Shown piece by piece: positions 10,601-13,163 of a stretch of 13,163 nucleotides of DNA. The position numbers and the translations under genes are program-made. How positions within the stretch are numbered: position 1 is the first letter of the stretch; each line of letters starts with the position of its first letter. This stretch comes from Spirogloea muscicola (lineage: Eukaryota; Streptophyta; Zygnematophyceae; Spirogloeales; Spirogloeaceae). The notes beneath the pieces were generated by a model. It saw nothing but the letters and a program-made list of their open reading frames with translations. It did not search any database and was not told where the DNA came from. Where the stretch lies: the NCBI GenBank assembly GCA_009602725.1, contig WELB01000064.1, positions 597,237 through 610,399 of the forward strand, read 5' to 3'.

Positions 10601-11077
10601 AGGCTCTGGAGGCATGCGGTGGAAATCCTTCCTTGGCAAGTGCCTCTGATACCAGTCTTTCATGCTGCAAGGGCGGCACCCACAGATGTCACATCATAAT
10701 TCTGGGGTGATTGCAGCCTGCAGATTTCCACATGTGGGGCTCTCTAGAAGATCCGATGCTGCCTCCTAAATGTCATGCTTTACTCAAGCTTGACCACCTT
10801 GGTAATTAACTTGCAAGAATTCTCGCCTCAGGTGCGGTGGACCCGCGATCCAGCAGTCGAGGCCATCGTCGCCACCTGGCCGGGCCAAATACTGTCTCCA
10901 CGCGCCCTGGCACTCGGCTTTCAAGTGGACGAGTGAGCTCCCTGTTACTTGAAGAGAAGTCCTAGATGCATCTGCTCTGCACATCTGTCAATGTACCTCT
11001 GCAGTTGTGATGCCGCCAGATACGCCGCAAAAAGTTGCAGCTTTGAAGCGCCTGCTGCGCATGACGCATGGCATTGA
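7632..11077 (+). CDS. denD: DenD-like extended short-chain dehydrogenase, complete, 12 exons
   Basis: In bacteria DenD oxidises D-erythronate at C2 using NAD; the wider group (Gne-like extended SDRs) also includes sugar epimerases. My exons are 7632-7722, 8384-8452, 8773-8827, 9006-9069, 9196-9303, 9556-9615, 9785-9882, 10046-10151, 10308-10397, 10579-10639, 10818-10932 and 11005-11077. They total 990 nt and encode 329 residues, close to the bacterial length. Visible are TGGSGWLG (6-13), LLLID with Asp38 suggesting NAD use, GDITDRAF (from 54), FHLAA (74-78), FTSSIAVFG (117-125) with the catalytic Ser, and Y146-GAQ-K150 as the YxxxK pair. Substrate-side motifs RLPTVIVRPGKPN and ASSFCSSIVREPL and the tail VRWTRDPAVEAIVATWPG are typical of DenD. 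The ATG at 7632 is the first in its frame. Exon 6 could instead start at 9562, exon 11's acceptor (10817) is chosen to keep phase, and the last exon is the weakest. The final residues are not a peroxisomal signal. Exon 1 has a second copy inside intron 1. Confidence 0.88.
7986..8073 (+). repeat. duplicate copy of DenD-like exon 1 (Rossmann glycine-motif exon)
   Basis: Over 81 nt, 7992-8072 matches exon 1 (7638-7718) at 73 positions. Four differences are silent (TCC/TCA, GGG/GGC twice, CTG/CTC). Four change residues (Leu to Val, Thr to Ala, Ala to Gly, Cys to Arg). The glycine motif TGGSGWLG is intact, and the exon ends CGCG|GTGCTG, a donor of the same phase as exon 1 (GGCG|GTGCGG), so it could splice to exon 2 at 8384. 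The ATG of copy 1 is GTG here. The nearest in-frame Mets upstream are at 7848 and 7854. The two copies are 354 nt apart, in the same frame with no stop between them. It may be an alternative first exon or a leftover of duplication. Confidence 0.88.
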
Positions 11078-12202
11078 ACGTGGCGCCGCCGGCGGCCAGG
11101 CCAGCTGGTGCACCGCAAGCTGTACTCCAGTCTTGGAAAGTGTGACTGTGGTGTTCCTTGCACAGAGTTGCAGGATGGTCATGGTAGGCATGTTTCTGAA
11201 ATACTGGTCCTGCTGAGCCTGTGCCTTGTCATGTTTGATTGTCGCAGGAATGTTGAGGCTATCGTGCTGGCATTTAAGCAGTCGCTTGAGGCAGTTTAAG
11301 GGCACGGTACCTGCTTGCTGGTAGGGCCGAACCCAGGGCTGTGGAATTATGAAAGACGAGTCCTCACCTCTTTGTACCTTGAGTCAAACATCTGTCTTTA
11401 GAAGGGTGAGTTAGGCATAGATAGAGGGTCACAGGACAAGAGCCTGTGATGAAAAAGTTGGGCTCCCAAGCCTGACATTGAGTGAGGTAGAAAATTGTAC
11501 AGTCAATGACCACAACGACAGACTTATAGTTGTGTTGTCAGCGAGATTGACGTGTGCTTTGCTTTCTTGTAGATTAGTCATCATGATTTGGTGCTCAAAC
11601 CATTTTTGGAGGTCTCGAGGTTGATTATATATTTTCATTGCTGAACCTGCATCCAATGGGTGGTTTGAGGTCTTGTGGTTGGACTTGTACTTCTTATTCA
11701 AATATTGGAGAGCAGTTACTACTGTTTTGCAGATTAGGTCCTCATGTTCTTAGTCTGAAATTAGTACTTCTTAGTTTTCTCTTTGGGTACATATTTCACG
11801 TGCATGCATCTCAAGCATTCCGTTCAGCTATATCTGTACAAAGGCTGCACCTTATCAGGAAGGATTGACTAGGTTGGAGCTCAAATAGAGATTGCAACCC
11901 CTTATTCAACAGCCATCAAGCCAGCTGACGCAGCAACAGTGCGTGGGGGAGCAGGCGCAGCTTTCCAGTGTGACTCGCTTCTGGAAGAGCGCAGTGCCCA
12001 AGAATCTGACTCTGCTGGTAAGTAAATGGTGGCGCAACAAAAGGCTGTCTAGGCCTGAATGACCATAGTAGAGGAGTACATCAGACCGCATGCCCATCTT
12101 GATGGCTGCAGCCTGTCATACGTCTACATCTGACCGCTTGCCCATTGTGATGGCTGTAGCCTGTCATAAGCCCAGGTGCTCTATCTTGTCAGACGGCGAG
12201 CC
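11078..12202. other. convergent intergenic region between DenD-like and methyltransferase genes
   Basis: About 1.1 kb lies between two facing stop codons and must contain both 3' UTRs. It is more AT-rich around 11560-11870. I see no recognisable protein, tRNA or TGTAA signal. The open frame at 11007-11216 overlaps the last DenD-like exon in another frame and continues into GC-rich sequence, but has no recognised similarity. The clear structure is the tandem repeat at 12077-12168. Confidence 0.6.
12077..12168. repeat. two-copy tandem repeat, 44-nt unit, 48-nt period
   Basis: Copy 1 is 12077-12120 and copy 2 is 12125-12168, with 5 mismatches in 44 bases. Each begins TACATC, contains GATGGCTG or GATGGCTGTAG, and ends GCCTGTCATA. 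It ends 34 nt past the stop codon of the minus-strand methyltransferase, so it is probably transcribed in that gene's 3' UTR. Confidence 0.88.
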
Positions 12203-13163
12203 CTAGGCCATCTGCACACTTGCCTCTGTGTCATTGGCGCTGTGGCTGCCGTTGTGGAGGCTGATGGTGTCATGTGGCACTAGACCCGGGCTGTGCATCA
12301 GCTCGGCAACAGCGCCTGTCTCAGTCATGGCTTCTGGAGCAGGCGCCCGATTGAGGAGCTCGTGCAGCAAGATGCCGGCAGCTACGCTAACATTGAGGCT
12401 GTCCACGGCGCCAATGCCAAGCGTGCTGCCGTTGCTGCCGCCGTCCAGCTCATAGGTCGAGTCGTCGGCGTCTTTGTCCTCATCTTCTTCGTCGGTGCCA
12501 GCTTCATCGTCATGGTCATCGCCTCGGATGGCCAGCGCCGCGTCGCCACCGTCATCCTCGGCGGAGTCGAGGGCGCCGGGAATGCGGACCATGTCAACGC
12601 AGGCGCGGCGGACGGTGGTCCGCAGGCCCGCGCCCTCATTGCCAAGAACGAGTATCGTCGGCGCGCTGCGGGGTAGGGCTGTGACAGGCACTGCGGCGCG
12701 CTCGGTGGACGCGCCAAGGGCCAGCCACCCATTGGCGGCGCTGCGCTCGAGGAAGCGCGGCATAGAGCGGCAGGCGTGCACAGCCATGAACTCGAGCGCG
12801 CCGGCGGAGGCCTTGGAGACGACGCCCGAGAGCGGCGCTGAATTCCGAGCGCACACGACGACGCCGGCTGCTCCGAGGTAGTGCGCGCTGCGCAGCACCG
12901 CGCCAAGGTTCTGTGGGTCCACGACCTCGTCGAGTGCCAGCCACACCGGCGGCCGCTGCGAGGCGGGCAGCGGCGGCAGGCAGTCGAGTGGCTCCAGAGC
13001 CAGCGGGCCGACGTCGAGGACCAGGCCGCCATGCGGCCGGTTGTTGGCGAGCATGTTGAGGACGTGCTTGCCGGTCGTGGCAACTGGCACAGCCGAGGCG
13101 GCAGCCACCCGCAGCGCCGCCGCCACAGCCGCCGCCTTGGCCCGCCCAGCGCGGCCGCCGCCG
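12203..13163 (-). CDS. MRM1: MRM1-like SpoU/TrmH rRNA 2'-O-methyltransferase, C-terminal part (5' partial)
   Basis: SpoU/TrmH enzymes transfer a methyl group from S-adenosylmethionine to the ribose 2'-OH of RNA; the MRM1 subgroup modifies the large rRNA of mitochondria or chloroplasts. Counting from the codon at 13124-13126, residues 20-35 (KHVLN, NNRPHGG) resemble the end of the substrate-binding domain. Motif 1 of the knotted fold is DEVVDPQNLGAVLRS (66-80) with the conserved Asn and Arg. Motif 2 is ILVLGNEGAGLR (158-169). Motif 3 is DSLNVSVAAGILLHEL (242-257). Between motif 2 and motif 3, about residues 186-240 form an insertion rich in Asp and Glu. The frame stays open to the window edge with no stop, so the real start and any targeting peptide lie beyond 13163; the codon at 13126 is GTG and need not be a start. 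The visible 961 nt has no intron and is GC-rich, unlike its neighbours. The stop is TAG at 12205-12203. Confidence 0.92.
   Translation of the reverse strand, partial: GGGRAGRAKAAAVAAALRVAAASAVPVATTGKHVLNMLANNRPHGGLVLDVGPLALEPLDCLPPLPASQRPPVWLALDEVVDPQNLGAVLRSAHYLGAAGVVVCARNSAPLSGVVSKASAGALEFMAVHACRSMPRFLERSAANGWLALGASTERAAVPVTALPRSAPTILVLGNEGAGLRTTVRRACVDMVRIPGALDSAEDDGGDAALAIRGDDHDDEAGTDEEDEDKDADDSTYELDGGSNGSTLGIGAVDSLNVSVAAGILLHELLNRAPAPEAMTETGAVAELMHSPGLVPHDTISLHNGSHSANDTEASVQMA

Noticed and set aside
12293-12881. Several plus-strand open frames of up to 135 codons
   Set aside because: They are shadows on the opposite strand of the GC-rich methyltransferase coding sequence, whose three family motifs fix the true strand and frame.
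13124-13126. GTG as start codon of the methyltransferase
   Set aside because: The frame stays open to the window edge and a nuclear gene should start with ATG, so the codon is more likely an internal Val.

Overview
The window looks like nuclear DNA of a eukaryotic green alga, probably a chlorophyte such as a trebouxiophyte. Three of its four genes are cut into many short exons (mean 80-120 nt) by introns of about 70-660 nt. Two of the encoded proteins resemble land-plant proteins most closely as I remember them (the peroxisomal NAD carrier PXN and the EME1 C-terminus). GC is mixed: very GC-rich islands at gene 5' ends (about 7320-8080 and 12350-13163) and near 50% elsewhere. All exon models were made by hand from homology, splice dinucleotides and phase. 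Every accepted junction keeps the reading frame, but no transcript data were available. The lineage call is inference. || Layout: (1) 422-2346, plus strand: the last four exons of an EME1-type subunit of the MUS81-EME1 structure-specific endonuclease; earlier exons lie left of the window. (2) 2347-4166: convergent intergenic DNA with a 2 x 35-nt tandem repeat. (3) 4167-7159, minus strand: a complete 11-exon gene for a 370-residue PXN-type peroxisomal NAD carrier. (4) 7160-7631: a 472-nt divergent promoter region with GGC/AGT repeats. (5) 7632-11077, plus strand: a complete 12-exon gene for a 329-residue extended short-chain dehydrogenase resembling D-erythronate dehydrogenase (DenD). Its first coding exon, which carries the nucleotide-binding glycine motif, is present twice. 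(6) 11078-12202: convergent intergenic DNA with a 2 x 44-nt tandem repeat. (7) 12203-13163, minus strand: the C-terminal part of an MRM1-like SpoU/TrmH rRNA 2'-O-methyltransferase with an acidic insertion just before the third knot motif; its 5' end is off the right edge. || The genes do not form one pathway: DNA repair, peroxisomal cofactor transport, sugar-acid metabolism and organellar rRNA modification. The one arrangement that might matter is the head-to-head pair of an NAD carrier and a probable NAD-dependent dehydrogenase sharing an upstream region. I see no CRISPR array, transposon or convincing RNA gene. The most interesting points are the duplicated Rossmann-fold exon, which may be an alternative first exon adding a targeting-like extension, the acidic insertion in the methyltransferase, and the relaxed 5' splice sites.
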